DNA of 40,408 bases from positions 1 through 40,408 of the forward strand of contig CANQRV010000020.1 in the NCBI GenBank assembly GCA_947626355.1, in the 5' to 3' direction. This DNA comes from an uncultured Muribaculaceae bacterium (lineage in GTDB: Bacteria > Bacteroidota > Bacteroidia > Bacteroidales > Muribaculaceae). Position 1 is the stretch's first letter; the number at the start of each line of letters is the position of its first letter. This document shows, in pieces, positions 1 to 7,210 of this stretch. Position numbers and translations under genes: made by a program. Below the pieces are notes generated by a model. It saw nothing but the letters and a program-made list of their open reading frames with translations, made no database searches and was not told where the DNA came from.

Positions 1-115
1 GGGGGTCTTTGTAAAGTTACGAAATATCTATGACATTGGCAAATAATCAGTTAGCAATTAACTGAATATCCCTAAATTATATGGAGAGAATCTTATTTGT
101 ACTGAACCTACTCCG

Positions 116-2632
116 GTGCGAATTCGCGTGGAACGCAAGGCTCCCACATTGCTTCACGGTTTAACCAACATTCCATATCCCACCTACATTATCGACGTAC
201 CGCTGCGTATAGGCTTGAATCAGCTTAAATCAGTAAGTGGCGTTAAGGAATCGGCTTCTTCAAATACAACCAACCTTAGGATTCCTGTAAGAAGCGTTAC
301 AAAAGCATCCGAGAAGGCAACTGCCATGCAGCTTGTGTACGCCAAGCCATATATATTCCTTGTTGAAACCAATGATCCTGCTTATAAAGATCTGGGCACA
401 TACGATGAGGAAATTGAGATGAATATCGGTCTGATGGCAGTAGGTGAGATAACAAAGCTGACGGCTCAGATTGATGGCACAGACAATGCTTTCGAGGCAG
501 TGCTCTATAATGATGTGTTCACTCCGAAGGAAGGATATTACTATCGCCTTCGTTTCAATTTCGAGGAGAACACTACAGCCGAGACTACAGACGAAGAAGT
601 CGTGGTCTGCGGCGGTCAGGATGTGTTTACTATCAAGGTGGTGTCGGAGTATCAGAAATGGAACGGCGGCGCTACTCTGACTGACCGTAACTGGAATAAT
701 GATTCCAACTGGAGCCGAGTCAAGGCTGAGGATCTATACCTCGATAATGCCACTGCCAATCGTAAGCAAGAACTTTCCGAGTTCGTGACTGATGGAGTTG
801 ACGGGAAGACGAGGAATGACCGCACATTCAGCTACGCTCCTCTCGACTTCACGAAAGTGATCATACCCGGCATCTCCGAACCTGTCAGCAATCCGCCGCT
901 GCTCGAGAAATATGAGGGAGAGGCTGTTGAGAATCTTTCTTTTGCATATGGCGATATCGCCGGAGGTGTAATCTGGACTAAGCAGCCGTCAACCAAAGGT
1001 GCCGGTGTTGCCACACATGATATCGAGTATGATATGGCTGCATATTATGCTCCCGAAGGGCAGCCGTCTCAGGTGAGATGCCGTCCGTGGTATTCAAATA
1101 CCTGCGAGCAGATACATTTCCGTCCCAATTCGGAAATAGGCGGTCAGGGCAACCTTATCTATCAGAAGGCGTGGGTCGACATCGAAACACAGCCGGGCCG
1201 CTGGTACACCCTCGCTACCCCGCTCAAGACGGTGGTGGCCGGCGACATGTACCTCCCCAAGGCCAATGCCCGCCAGGAAACCGAGCTCTTCACCGACATC
1301 ACCTTCTCATACGGTGATTACAACCGCTTCGCTCCCGCCGTATATCAGCGTGGCTGGAACAAGAGCACAACCACAGTGTTTGAAATTGGCGGCGGCAGCA
1401 GGAATGTGGCTCTCAAAGCCGACTGGAGTAATGTCTACAACGACGTGACGGAGGTTTATGGAGGAGGAACCGGCTTCTCCATCAAGACCGATGTGTCAGG
1501 CGTCGCATCGCCATCCGCGGAGGGCGTTTTGTTACGACTCCCCAAGGCTGACGCCTCATTTGACTATTTCAGCCAGGACGGTTCTCAGCATGGCAATACC
1601 ACCCTCATTGACCGCACCGACAGTTACCGGCTCAACAATGCAGACGGCGCCATCACTTCTGTAAGCAGAGGGGGTAATCAGTATTTCCTCGTCGGCAACC
1701 CTTTCATGGCGCATCTTGACATGCAGAAGTTTCTTAAGGAGAATAGCTTCAGGATCAATGCCAAGTACTGGGTGCTGACCGGGAGCACCCAGGGTGTGGC
1801 CGTCTTTGATGAGACATCCGATGGCTTTGTGGGTACTGAATCCGGCTATGCCGCTCCTATGCAGGGATTCTTCGTCGAGGCAAAAGACGGTGCTGCTGCA
1901 ACTGAAGGCGGCGATTCTAAACTGGAACTAGTTTACACTGCCGATATGGCATGCAATATATCCTTCACTGACTCTCCGCTTCGCTCTGCGACAAGAGCCA
2001 AAGAGGGCGATATCGTCACCATCTCGGCGATGCGAGAGGGTAAGGTGGTGTCGCAGGCGTTCATCAATCTCTCGCCGGAGGCTGCAAAGGAATACGACGA
2101 GAGGAATGATGCTGTGCTCATCGACAATTCGGAGCTGGAGGTGCCTGCCTCGGTCTACACTATAGGCGGTAACCGTGCCCTCTCGGTGAACGCTACTGAT
2201 GATGTCGACGGCACGGAGGTCGGTCTCATCACCGATGCCGAGGCCCGCACTACGCTCGTGTTTGACGGCGTCAGCGCGCTGACGGATGTCTATCTCTACG
2301 ACGCGGTGCTCGACCGCAAGTGCTCGCTCTACGACGGCCTGGAGTACGTCATCGACGGACCGGCTGCCGGACGCCTCTTCCTGATGGGACACTCGGATAT
2401 CTCCGACAGCGAGATCCAGGGTCTCAGTGTGGTGGTGAGCGGCAGCAAGGTGCGTATCGAGTCTGGCAATTCGATGCCGGTGGCTGCGAGGGTATATACG
2501 ACCGACGGCATGCTGCTGAGAGACATCAACGAGGGCGCTCCGGTGCTTGAGTTCACTCTCGACAGAGGCATCTATATCTTAGAGGCTTCTGACAGCATTG
2601 ACAGTGTGACACGTAAGGTATTTGTAAGATAA
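116..2632 (+). CDS. C-terminal part of a large surface protein with type IX secretion-like tail; 5' end missing or decayed
   Basis: The frame is open from 62 (after an in-frame TAA at 59-61) to the TAA at 2630-2632. The first usable start is a GTG at 116, and no signal peptide follows it. The 838 residues look like the inner and C-terminal part of a secreted Bacteroidetes protein: beta-rich segments, a Trp/Asn-rich WNG...NWS motif near residues 180-200, and a final ~75-residue domain with VYTTDGMLL and GIYIL, as in Por-secretion-system sorting domains. Such proteins are normally exported by Sec and then anchored by the type IX machinery, which needs an N-terminal signal peptide that I cannot find. 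All three frames of bases 1-60 contain stops, so the gene is probably 5'-truncated or a silent cassette. The first kilobase is more AT-rich than the rest, suggesting a mosaic. It ends 3 bp before the DUF1573 gene. Family identity is an inference. Confidence 0.6.
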   Translation: MRIRVERKAPTLLHGLTNIPYPTYIIDVPLRIGLNQLKSVSGVKESASSNTTNLRIPVRSVTKASEKATAMQLVYAKPYIFLVETNDPAYKDLGTYDEEIEMNIGLMAVGEITKLTAQIDGTDNAFEAVLYNDVFTPKEGYYYRLRFNFEENTTAETTDEEVVVCGGQDVFTIKVVSEYQKWNGGATLTDRNWNNDSNWSRVKAEDLYLDNATANRKQELSEFVTDGVDGKTRNDRTFSYAPLDFTKVIIPGISEPVSNPPLLEKYEGEAVENLSFAYGDIAGGVIWTKQPSTKGAGVATHDIEYDMAAYYAPEGQPSQVRCRPWYSNTCEQIHFRPNSEIGGQGNLIYQKAWVDIETQPGRWYTLATPLKTVVAGDMYLPKANARQETELFTDITFSYGDYNRFAPAVYQRGWNKSTTTVFEIGGGSRNVALKADWSNVYNDVTEVYGGGTGFSIKTDVSGVASPSAEGVLLRLPKADASFDYFSQDGSQHGNTTLIDRTDSYRLNNADGAITSVSRGGNQYFLVGNPFMAHLDMQKFLKENSFRINAKYWVLTGSTQGVAVFDETSDGFVGTESGYAAPMQGFFVEAKDGAAATEGGDSKLELVYTADMACNISFTDSPLRSATRAKEGDIVTISAMREGKVVSQAFINLSPEAAKEYDERNDAVLIDNSELEVPASVYTIGGNRALSVNATDDVDGTEVGLITDAEARTTLVFDGVSALTDVYLYDAVLDRKCSLYDGLEYVIDGPAAGRLFLMGHSDISDSEIQGLSVVVSGSKVRIESGNSMPVAARVYTTDGMLLRDINEGAPVLEFTLDRGIYILEASDSIDSVTRKVFVR

Positions 2633-2635
2633 GAT

Positions 2636-3028
2636 ATGCGAAAGCTTATTATACTCATCTCGGCGCTCTTAGTTGCGGGCTGGTGTGTGGCACAGCACAC
2701 CGGCGCCCTGCTGCGCCTCGAGAAGGAGGGCGTCGATTTCGGCGCCATCGAATACCAGTCGGAGGTGACCGACTCGCTGAGGATATACAATGACGGGCAG
2801 GAGCCGCTGGTGATCACTTCGGTGTTCAGCGAATGCGGCTGTACGGTGCCGTCATACAGTCACGACCCGATAGAGCCGGGCGACTCCGGGATGATAGCGG
2901 TGCGCTTCATCGGCAAGGGTCGTGAACCGGGGTATTTCCGCAAGGCGGTGCGCATCAAGACCAACGGTGAGCCGCCGCGCAAGGTGTTTTTCGTGGAGGG
3001 CCGCATCAAGCGCCCCTACCGTAAATAA
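2636..3028 (+). CDS. DUF1573 domain-containing secreted protein
   Basis: This is a 130-residue protein with an N-terminal signal peptide of about 19 residues (MRKLIILISALLVAGWCVA, cut before QH). It is followed by a single DUF1573 domain of the immunoglobulin-like ASH/MSP type. The diagnostic parts are GVDFGAI near the start, IYNDGQEPLVI, and the CGCT motif near residue 68. DUF1573 proteins are abundant in Bacteroidetes and their biochemical role is unsettled. The start ATG lies 3 bp after the stop of the surface-protein gene, so the two are probably cotranscribed. An alternative is a lipoprotein anchored at Cys17, but the residues before that Cys (AGW) do not make a good lipobox. The domain call is firm, the function is unknown. 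Confidence 0.85.
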   Translation: MRKLIILISALLVAGWCVAQHTGALLRLEKEGVDFGAIEYQSEVTDSLRIYNDGQEPLVITSVFSECGCTVPSYSHDPIEPGDSGMIAVRFIGKGREPGYFRKAVRIKTNGEPPRKVFFVEGRIKRPYRK

Positions 3029-3119
3029 TCACGATGATGGCATTGTGTGATACTGTCGGCGATCTCCGGCATGTTTCCCCGCCGGCGTGAATCCGGCCCA
3101 TACTGACTCGAATCCGGAT

Positions 3120-3148
3120 TGTAGGGATGCACCCTGGTGCATCCGCCC
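3120..3148. repeat. REP-like palindromic unit, copy 1
   Basis: TGTAGGGATGCACC is followed by its reverse complement after 2 bp: the 9-bp arms GGATGCACC (3125-3133) and GGTGCATCC (3136-3144) match perfectly. The shared left edge TGTAGGGA recurs with different arm sequences at 7157 and 29470, which defines a small dispersed family in this window. Confidence 0.7.
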
Positions 3149-3203
3149 CACGCAACGAACAATTCTTAATTAATAATAGATCCGCTAAAAATCAGACTAT
3201 TCA

Positions 3204-3262
3204 TTATTACTACAACTATACAAAGCAAATCATGGGGCCATAGGGTCCCGATGTAGTAATAA
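3204..3262. repeat. 11-bp inverted repeat with 37-bp centre
   Basis: TTATTACTACA at 3204-3214 is matched exactly by TGTAGTAATAA at 3252-3262. The centre contains a GGGGCC/GGGTCC-rich core. It could be a tiny mobile or decayed element or a structured transcript end; nothing decides between these. Confidence 0.45.
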
Positions 3263-3264
3263 CA

Positions 3265-3296
3265 GGGCGGCGTCCTTCGTGAGAAGTGCGCCGCCC
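3265..3296. repeat. GC-rich hairpin
   Basis: GGGCGGCG (3265-3272) pairs with CGCCGCCC (3289-3296) and an inner CTTC (3275-3278) pairs with GAAG (3283-3286) around a GTGA loop. No T-run follows, so it is not a classical intrinsic terminator on the plus strand, but it may still act as a transcript end or a structured RNA element. Confidence 0.5.
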
Positions 3297-3308
3297 GCAT
3301 GTTGTGAT

Positions 3309-3408
3309 TAAGAGTCAAGAGTCAACGCCTTCGGCGAAGAGTCGTGAAGAGTCAAGGCGCCTTCGGGGATGCCGCCTCTCCCAAAGGCGGCAGAGCCGCA
3401 AGAGTCAG
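3309..3408. repeat. Cluster of AGAGTC direct repeats
   Basis: AGAGTC occurs five times in this 100-bp stretch, mixed with small GC hairpins such as GCCTTCGGC. Related AGGGTCAA/GACTCTTGACCC pieces appear near 6370 and 7073, also between genes. The spacing is irregular, so this is a degenerate intergenic repeat and not a CRISPR. Confidence 0.55.
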
Positions 3409-3410
3409 GA

Positions 3411-3442
3411 TTTGCACGTATCGTCTTAATGTTGTAATTTTG
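3411..3442 (+). promoter_or_regulatory. Bacteroidetes-type promoter of the MazG-like gene
   Basis: TTTG at 3411-3414 and TAATTTTG at 3435-3442 are separated by 20 bp, matching the -33/-7 consensus of the Bacteroidetes primary sigma factor. The start codon follows 18 bp later. Confidence 0.75.
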
Positions 3443-3460
3443 TAATCTAAACAGAATCTG

Positions 3461-3775
3461 ATGACTATCAAGGATGCTCAGGAGACCGTCGACCGCTGGA
3501 TACGCGGCGTCGGCAACGGATATTTCTCGGAACTAACGAATATGGCGTGCCTCACCGAGGAGGTGGGGGAGCTTGCCCGCGTCATCGCCCGTACCTACGG
3601 CGACCAGATCGCCAAGCCCGGCGATCTCCGCAAGAGCCTCGCCGAGGAGCTCGCCGACGTGCTCTGGGTGACGATCTGTCTCGCCAACCAGACAGGCGTC
3701 GACCTCACGGAGGCCCTTCAGTCCTCCCTCAAAAAGAAAACCGACCGCGACAGCGGCCGGTTCCAAAAGAAATAA
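3461..3775 (+). CDS. MazG-like nucleotide pyrophosphohydrolase
   Basis: This 104-residue all-alpha protein is of the MazG/dCTPase-like NTP pyrophosphohydrolase type. These enzymes cleave nucleoside triphosphates to the monophosphate plus pyrophosphate and are thought to clean the nucleotide pool. The metal-binding signature is visible as EEVGE at residues 33-37 and EELAD at 62-66, the usual E-x2-E ... E-x2-D pattern. The length suits the single-domain short MazG group; the full-length duplicated MazG is about 260 residues. It has its own promoter just upstream and ends convergently with the penicillin-binding protein gene, separated by a hairpin at 3802-3834. The exact substrate cannot be told from the sequence. 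Confidence 0.88.
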   Translation: MTIKDAQETVDRWIRGVGNGYFSELTNMACLTEEVGELARVIARTYGDQIAKPGDLRKSLAEELADVLWVTICLANQTGVDLTEALQSSLKKKTDRDSGRFQKK

Positions 3776-3801
3776 AAAATCATAGCCGACGAAGCCCATG
3801 T

Positions 3802-3834
3802 CTGGGAGAGGCGGCGTCCCGCCGCCACTCCCAG
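3802..3834. terminator. Hairpin between convergent genes, probable bidirectional terminator
   Basis: A 15-nt arm (3802-3816) pairs with 3820-3834 around a 3-nt loop, with one A-A mismatch in the stem. TTTAATTAAA follows on the plus strand. It sits between the mazG-like stop and the pbp stop, the expected place for a shared terminator. Confidence 0.6.
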
Positions 3835-3835
3835 T

Positions 3836-6292
3836 TTAATTAAACACGTCTTCCACGACCTCGCCGGTCTCGACCGCCTCAGCCGGCCCCGTGTATTCTC
3901 CCTCGCAGGGATTGAAATCGGCGGGGAACTCAAACTTCGTGTTCTGGCTGTAGGGGAGCCGCTTGTCGGCATACACCTTCTTCATGTATAGCCCGTAGAG
4001 CGGCAGCGCCGCCCTCGCGCCCTGGCCGAGGGCCATCGAGTTGAAGTGGATGTAGCGCTCGTCGCCGCCTACCCATGCGCCCGTCACCAGATCGGGCGTG
4101 AAGCCCATAAACCATGTGTCGGAGTTGGAGTTGGTCGTACCCGTCTTGCCCCCCATCTGCGCCGAGATGCCGTAGCGGCTGCGCAGGCTGGCGCCCGTGC
4201 CGCTGTCGACCACATTGAGCAGTATCGAGAGGATCTTATAGTAGGCGCTCTCGCTGATCACCTCCGTGCGGTGGGGCATCGCGTTATAGATCACGTTGCC
4301 TTGGTTGTCCTCGATGCGCGACACGAAGACGGGGTCGACCCTCAGACCCTTGTTGGCGAAGGCCGTGTAGGCTCCCACCATCTCCTTCACCGGCACGTCG
4401 ACCGTGCCGAGGGCCAGCGGCAGCGTGGCGTCGATATGCCCCGTGATGCCGAACATCCTCATCTTGTTGGCGAGGTTGCTCGGCTGGAGCTCCGCCACGA
4501 GGCGCGCCGAAATCCAGTTGTTGGAGTTGGTGAGCGCCCAGCGGAGGTCTACCATCTCGCCGATCCTCGCCTTGCCGGAGTTGCGCGGCGCCCAGTTGCC
4601 GAAGACCGGCTGCGAGTTGAGATACATCGAGCAGGGGGTCTTGTCTTCCTCCATCGCCAGGGTGTAGAGGAACGGCTTGGCCGTGGAGCCGATCTGGCGG
4701 CGTCCGCGCGACACCATGTCATACTGGAAATAGTTGAAGTCGGGGCCGCCGACATATGCCTTCACATAGCCCGTGAGGGGATCCATGCTCATGAGGCCCG
4801 TGCGCAGTATGCTCTTCATGTAGAGCAGGGAGTCGTAGGGGGTCATCGTCACCCTCCTGGAGCCGGGCACTGTCCTGCCGCCTTCCTTCACGTAGGCGAA
4901 GACGTCCATCTCGTAGGGCTCGTGGAAGGCGCGCTCTATCTCCTCGTCGCTCTTGCCGGCGAGCTTCATCACGCGGTGGCGCTCGGTCTGGCGCATGGCG
5001 TTCCTGATGAGGCGCTGCACGCCCGCGGCGCTCAGCTCGTCGGGGTTGGTGGTGTAGGGGCCGGTGCGCTGGCCGCGCTTCTCCTTGTCGAAGGCGGGCT
5101 GGAGGGTGCCTCCGAGCCACTCATACACGGCCTCCTCGGCATACTGCTGCATGCGCGGGTCGATGGTGGTGTAGATGCGGAGGCCGTCGACATAGAGGTT
5201 GTATTTCGAGCCGTCGGGCTTGGGGTTCTTCTCTATCCAGCCATAGAGGGGATTGTCGGCCCATTGCGTGGAGTCGGTGTTGTAGTTGCCCATGGCGAGC
5301 ACGTAGGCCATGTTGCTCTCGTAGTCGGAGCGGCTGGGGCGCTCGGGCTTCTTCATATACATGAGGCGGCGTATCTCCTCGCGCAGGTAGGGGGCGCCCC
5401 CCTCGCGGTGGTCCACACGGTGGTAGTCGAGGGCGAGGGGGAGGGCCTTCAGCGAGTCTGCCTCGCCGCGTGTCAGGCTGCCGTTCTTCTCCATCTGGTC
5501 AAGCACGACGTTGCGGCGGTCGCGGGTGCGCTCGGGGTGGCGGAGGGGATTGTAGTAGGAGGGGTTCTTGAGCATGCCGACGAGCATCGCGGCCTCCTCG
5601 GCCCTGAGGTCGGCCGGCTCCTTGCCGAAATATACGTTGGCCGCCGTCTTGATGCCCACGGCGTTGTTGAGGAAGTCGAATCGGTTGAGATACATATTGA
5701 TGATCTCGTCTTTGGTGTAGAAGCGCTCGAGCTTCACGGCGATCATCCACTCGATGGGCTTCTGCATGGCGCGTTTCAGCAGGCTGGAGGAGGGCTGCGA
5801 GTAGAGCTGCTTGGCAAGCTGCTGGGTGATGGTGGATGCGCCGCCGCTGCTCTTGTCGCCCATGGCGAGGGTCTTGACGGCGGTGCGTCCGAGGGCCATG
5901 AAGTCGATGCCGGAGTGATCCTTGAAGCGGACGTCCTCGGTGGCGATCAGCGCGTCGATGACATAGTGGGAGACGGCGTCGTAGTCGGTGTAGACGCGGT
6001 TGCCGGCGCCGGCGAAATACCGGCCGAGCTCGGTGGTGCCGTCGCCGGCCATCACGACCGACGCCAGCTTGTCGTGGGGATCCTCGAGCTCCTCGATGGG
6101 GGGCATATAGCCGATCACGCCGTTGTAGATGAGCATCAATACAAACATTATCAGCAGCCCGAGGCCGAGGAATGAGATCCAGAGCCAGTTGACTATCTTC
6201 CTGTTGCGGCGCGCTCTACGCCGGATGCCGTTGTCGGCGAGGTCGTATGACGCCGGGTCGTCGTTTCTGTTGTTATTGCGGTTGAATGACAT
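3836..6292 (-). CDS. mrcA: Class A penicillin-binding protein (transglycosylase/transpeptidase, PBP1A type)
   Basis: This bifunctional peptidoglycan synthase polymerises lipid II into glycan strands and cross-links the peptides in the periplasm. The 818 residues have a polar cytoplasmic N-terminus, one membrane helix at about 34-58, a GT51 glycosyltransferase domain with the catalytic Glu119 in the TED...F..H.G motif and the GGASTITQQLAKQLY segment, and a transpeptidase domain. The transpeptidase has S536-TAK (nucleophile Ser536), SNN at 590-592 and KTGT at 716-719, so all three penicillin-binding motifs are intact. Length is normal for Bacteroidetes PBP1A. A -7 box on the minus strand lies at 6322-6329, 30 bp before the start. 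The gene stands alone, convergent with the mazG-like gene. The family call is secure; the symbol follows the E. coli PBP1A name. Confidence 0.95.
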   Translation of the reverse strand: MSFNRNNNRNDDPASYDLADNGIRRRARRNRKIVNWLWISFLGLGLLIMFVLMLIYNGVIGYMPPIEELEDPHDKLASVVMAGDGTTELGRYFAGAGNRVYTDYDAVSHYVIDALIATEDVRFKDHSGIDFMALGRTAVKTLAMGDKSSGGASTITQQLAKQLYSQPSSSLLKRAMQKPIEWMIAVKLERFYTKDEIINMYLNRFDFLNNAVGIKTAANVYFGKEPADLRAEEAAMLVGMLKNPSYYNPLRHPERTRDRRNVVLDQMEKNGSLTRGEADSLKALPLALDYHRVDHREGGAPYLREEIRRLMYMKKPERPSRSDYESNMAYVLAMGNYNTDSTQWADNPLYGWIEKNPKPDGSKYNLYVDGLRIYTTIDPRMQQYAEEAVYEWLGGTLQPAFDKEKRGQRTGPYTTNPDELSAAGVQRLIRNAMRQTERHRVMKLAGKSDEEIERAFHEPYEMDVFAYVKEGGRTVPGSRRVTMTPYDSLLYMKSILRTGLMSMDPLTGYVKAYVGGPDFNYFQYDMVSRGRRQIGSTAKPFLYTLAMEEDKTPCSMYLNSQPVFGNWAPRNSGKARIGEMVDLRWALTNSNNWISARLVAELQPSNLANKMRMFGITGHIDATLPLALGTVDVPVKEMVGAYTAFANKGLRVDPVFVSRIEDNQGNVIYNAMPHRTEVISESAYYKILSILLNVVDSGTGASLRSRYGISAQMGGKTGTTNSNSDTWFMGFTPDLVTGAWVGGDERYIHFNSMALGQGARAALPLYGLYMKKVYADKRLPYSQNTKFEFPADFNPCEGEYTGPAEAVETGEVVEDVFN

Positions 6293-6321
6293 TTCTTATG
6301 GAAGGATGAAGTGTTGAACTG

Positions 6322-6329
6322 CAAAGGTA
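6322..6329 (-). promoter_or_regulatory. -7 promoter box of the PBP1A gene
   Basis: CAAAGGTA on the plus strand reads TACCTTTG on the minus strand, matching TAnnTTTG. No clear TTTG lies 20 bp upstream because the preceding terminator occupies that space. Confidence 0.6.
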
Positions 6330-6365
6330 CAAAAAAATTCGCATACTTCATGCCGTATGCGAATT
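6330..6365 (-). terminator. Intrinsic terminator of the flavin reductase-like gene
   Basis: On the minus strand an 11-bp perfect stem (arms 6355-6365 and 6336-6346, loop 8 nt) is followed directly by seven T. It lies about 20 bp after the stop of the 6388-6963 gene. Confidence 0.85.
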
Positions 6366-6387
6366 ATATAGAATCGACTCTTGACCC

Positions 6388-6963
6388 TTAATTCGCCTTC
6401 TTCCTCACTGAGAAGCCGAACCTGCCCACTATGGGGCCGAGCTCCTGGTATAGGCCGTGGGAATAGGCCAGCAGATGGGCCTTCTCCAGCTCAAGGGCGC
6501 CGGTCTGCTCGTTGATGAGCGAGGTGTCGACCCTGACGTTCTCGATGTCGGAGAGCATCATGTCGTGGGTGCCCAGGTGTATGATGCTCTTGATGCGGCA
6601 CTCAAGGCTTACGGGCGACTGGGCTATGGTGGGGGAGCACACCTTCTCGCCGGGGAGGGGGATAAGGCCGGTCTCCTTCCATTTGTCGTATCGGGCTCCG
6701 GAACGCACGCCGGCCCAGTCGGTGGAACGTGCCATCTCTACGGTGGTCAGGTTGATGGTATATTGCATGGTGCGCATCAGTATCGGGTAGGAGGCACGCT
6801 CGGCGCGCACCGAGATGTAGCACATCGCCGGGTCGGAACACACGATGCCGGTCCAGGCTATGGTCAGCATGTTCCATTCTTCCGGCGTCTCTCCGCAGGT
6901 GACGAGCACCGCTGGCAACGGATAAATCATTGTGGCCGGTGGCCAGGAGGTTTTCGAATACAT
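6388..6963 (-). CDS. Flavin reductase family protein (FMN-binding split barrel)
   Basis: This 191-residue protein matches the flavin reductase-like/DIM6-NTAB family, small FMN-binding split-barrel proteins that move electrons from NAD(P)H to flavin or bind FMN in an unknown reaction. Recognisable features are the N-terminal PLPAVLVTCG strand, NMLTIAWTG (the usual N-x-x-T-xx-W/S-x-G flavin-phosphate segment), YISVR, and the later ECRI and GTHDMMLSDI segments. The substrate is not predictable. It is a single gene, with a TAACTTTG -7 box at 7106-7113 about 140 bp upstream and a strong terminator directly downstream. No neighbour suggests a partner oxygenase. Confidence 0.85.
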   Translation of the reverse strand: MYSKTSWPPATMIYPLPAVLVTCGETPEEWNMLTIAWTGIVCSDPAMCYISVRAERASYPILMRTMQYTINLTTVEMARSTDWAGVRSGARYDKWKETGLIPLPGEKVCSPTIAQSPVSLECRIKSIIHLGTHDMMLSDIENVRVDTSLINEQTGALELEKAHLLAYSHGLYQELGPIVGRFGFSVRKKAN

Positions 6964-7105
6964 GGTCTTCTGATTTTTAGCGATGATAAAACTTTCTGAT
7001 TATCCAACACTTCCGCGCCCTCGCAGGTTCATGTCGCCGGTATGTTTTTCGGCAGATTGGCGCTTTGCGCAAGGGTGAAGGGTCAAGGTGCTTCTCATCG
7101 CGCGG

Positions 7106-7113
7106 CAAAGTTA
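7106..7113 (-). promoter_or_regulatory. -7 promoter box of the flavin reductase-like gene
   Basis: CAAAGTTA on the plus strand reads TAACTTTG on the minus strand. A leader of about 135 nt would result. The -33 element is not clear. Confidence 0.5.
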
Positions 7114-7156
7114 CGAAAAAATTCCGGCCCGGTATAATAATCCATAAAGGCCGGCA

Positions 7157-7184
7157 TGTAGGGACGTGCCTCCGGCACGTTTCC
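7157..7184. repeat. REP-like palindromic unit, copy 2
   Basis: TGTAGGGACGTGCC begins the unit. The arms ACGTGCC (7164-7170) and GGCACGT (7174-7180) are separated by TCC. It lies between two minus-strand genes and shares its left edge with the copies at 3120 and 29470. Confidence 0.7.
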
Positions 7185-7210
7185 CCATCGGTTGTTGCAT
7201 TACTCAACGT

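Larger units (their letters stand above)
3029..3460. other. 432-bp gene-free region rich in hairpins and short repeats
   Basis: No credible ORF is visible. The stretch holds, in order, a palindromic REP-like unit (3120-3148), an 11-bp inverted repeat with widely spaced arms (3204-3262), a GC-rich hairpin (3265-3296), a run of AGAGTC repeats (3309-3408) and the promoter of the following mazG-like gene (3411-3442). It looks like an accumulation site for small non-coding repeats between two transcription units. Confidence 0.7.

Noticed and set aside
81..164. 27-codon ORF (MERILFVLN...) before the surface-protein fragment
   Set aside because: Starts with a plausible ATG but is short, lacks a good hydrophobic core, and overlaps the open frame of the fragment; no evidence for translation.
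3309..3408. Possible CRISPR array
   Set aside because: The repeat unit is only 6-7 bp and spacing is irregular; no cas gene is nearby.
4046..6175. 709-residue plus-strand ORF opposite the PBP1A gene
   Set aside because: It is rich in Gly/Ala/Val/His/Leu without domain motifs and is fully antisense to a gene with all catalytic motifs intact; long antisense frames are expected in this GC-rich codon usage.
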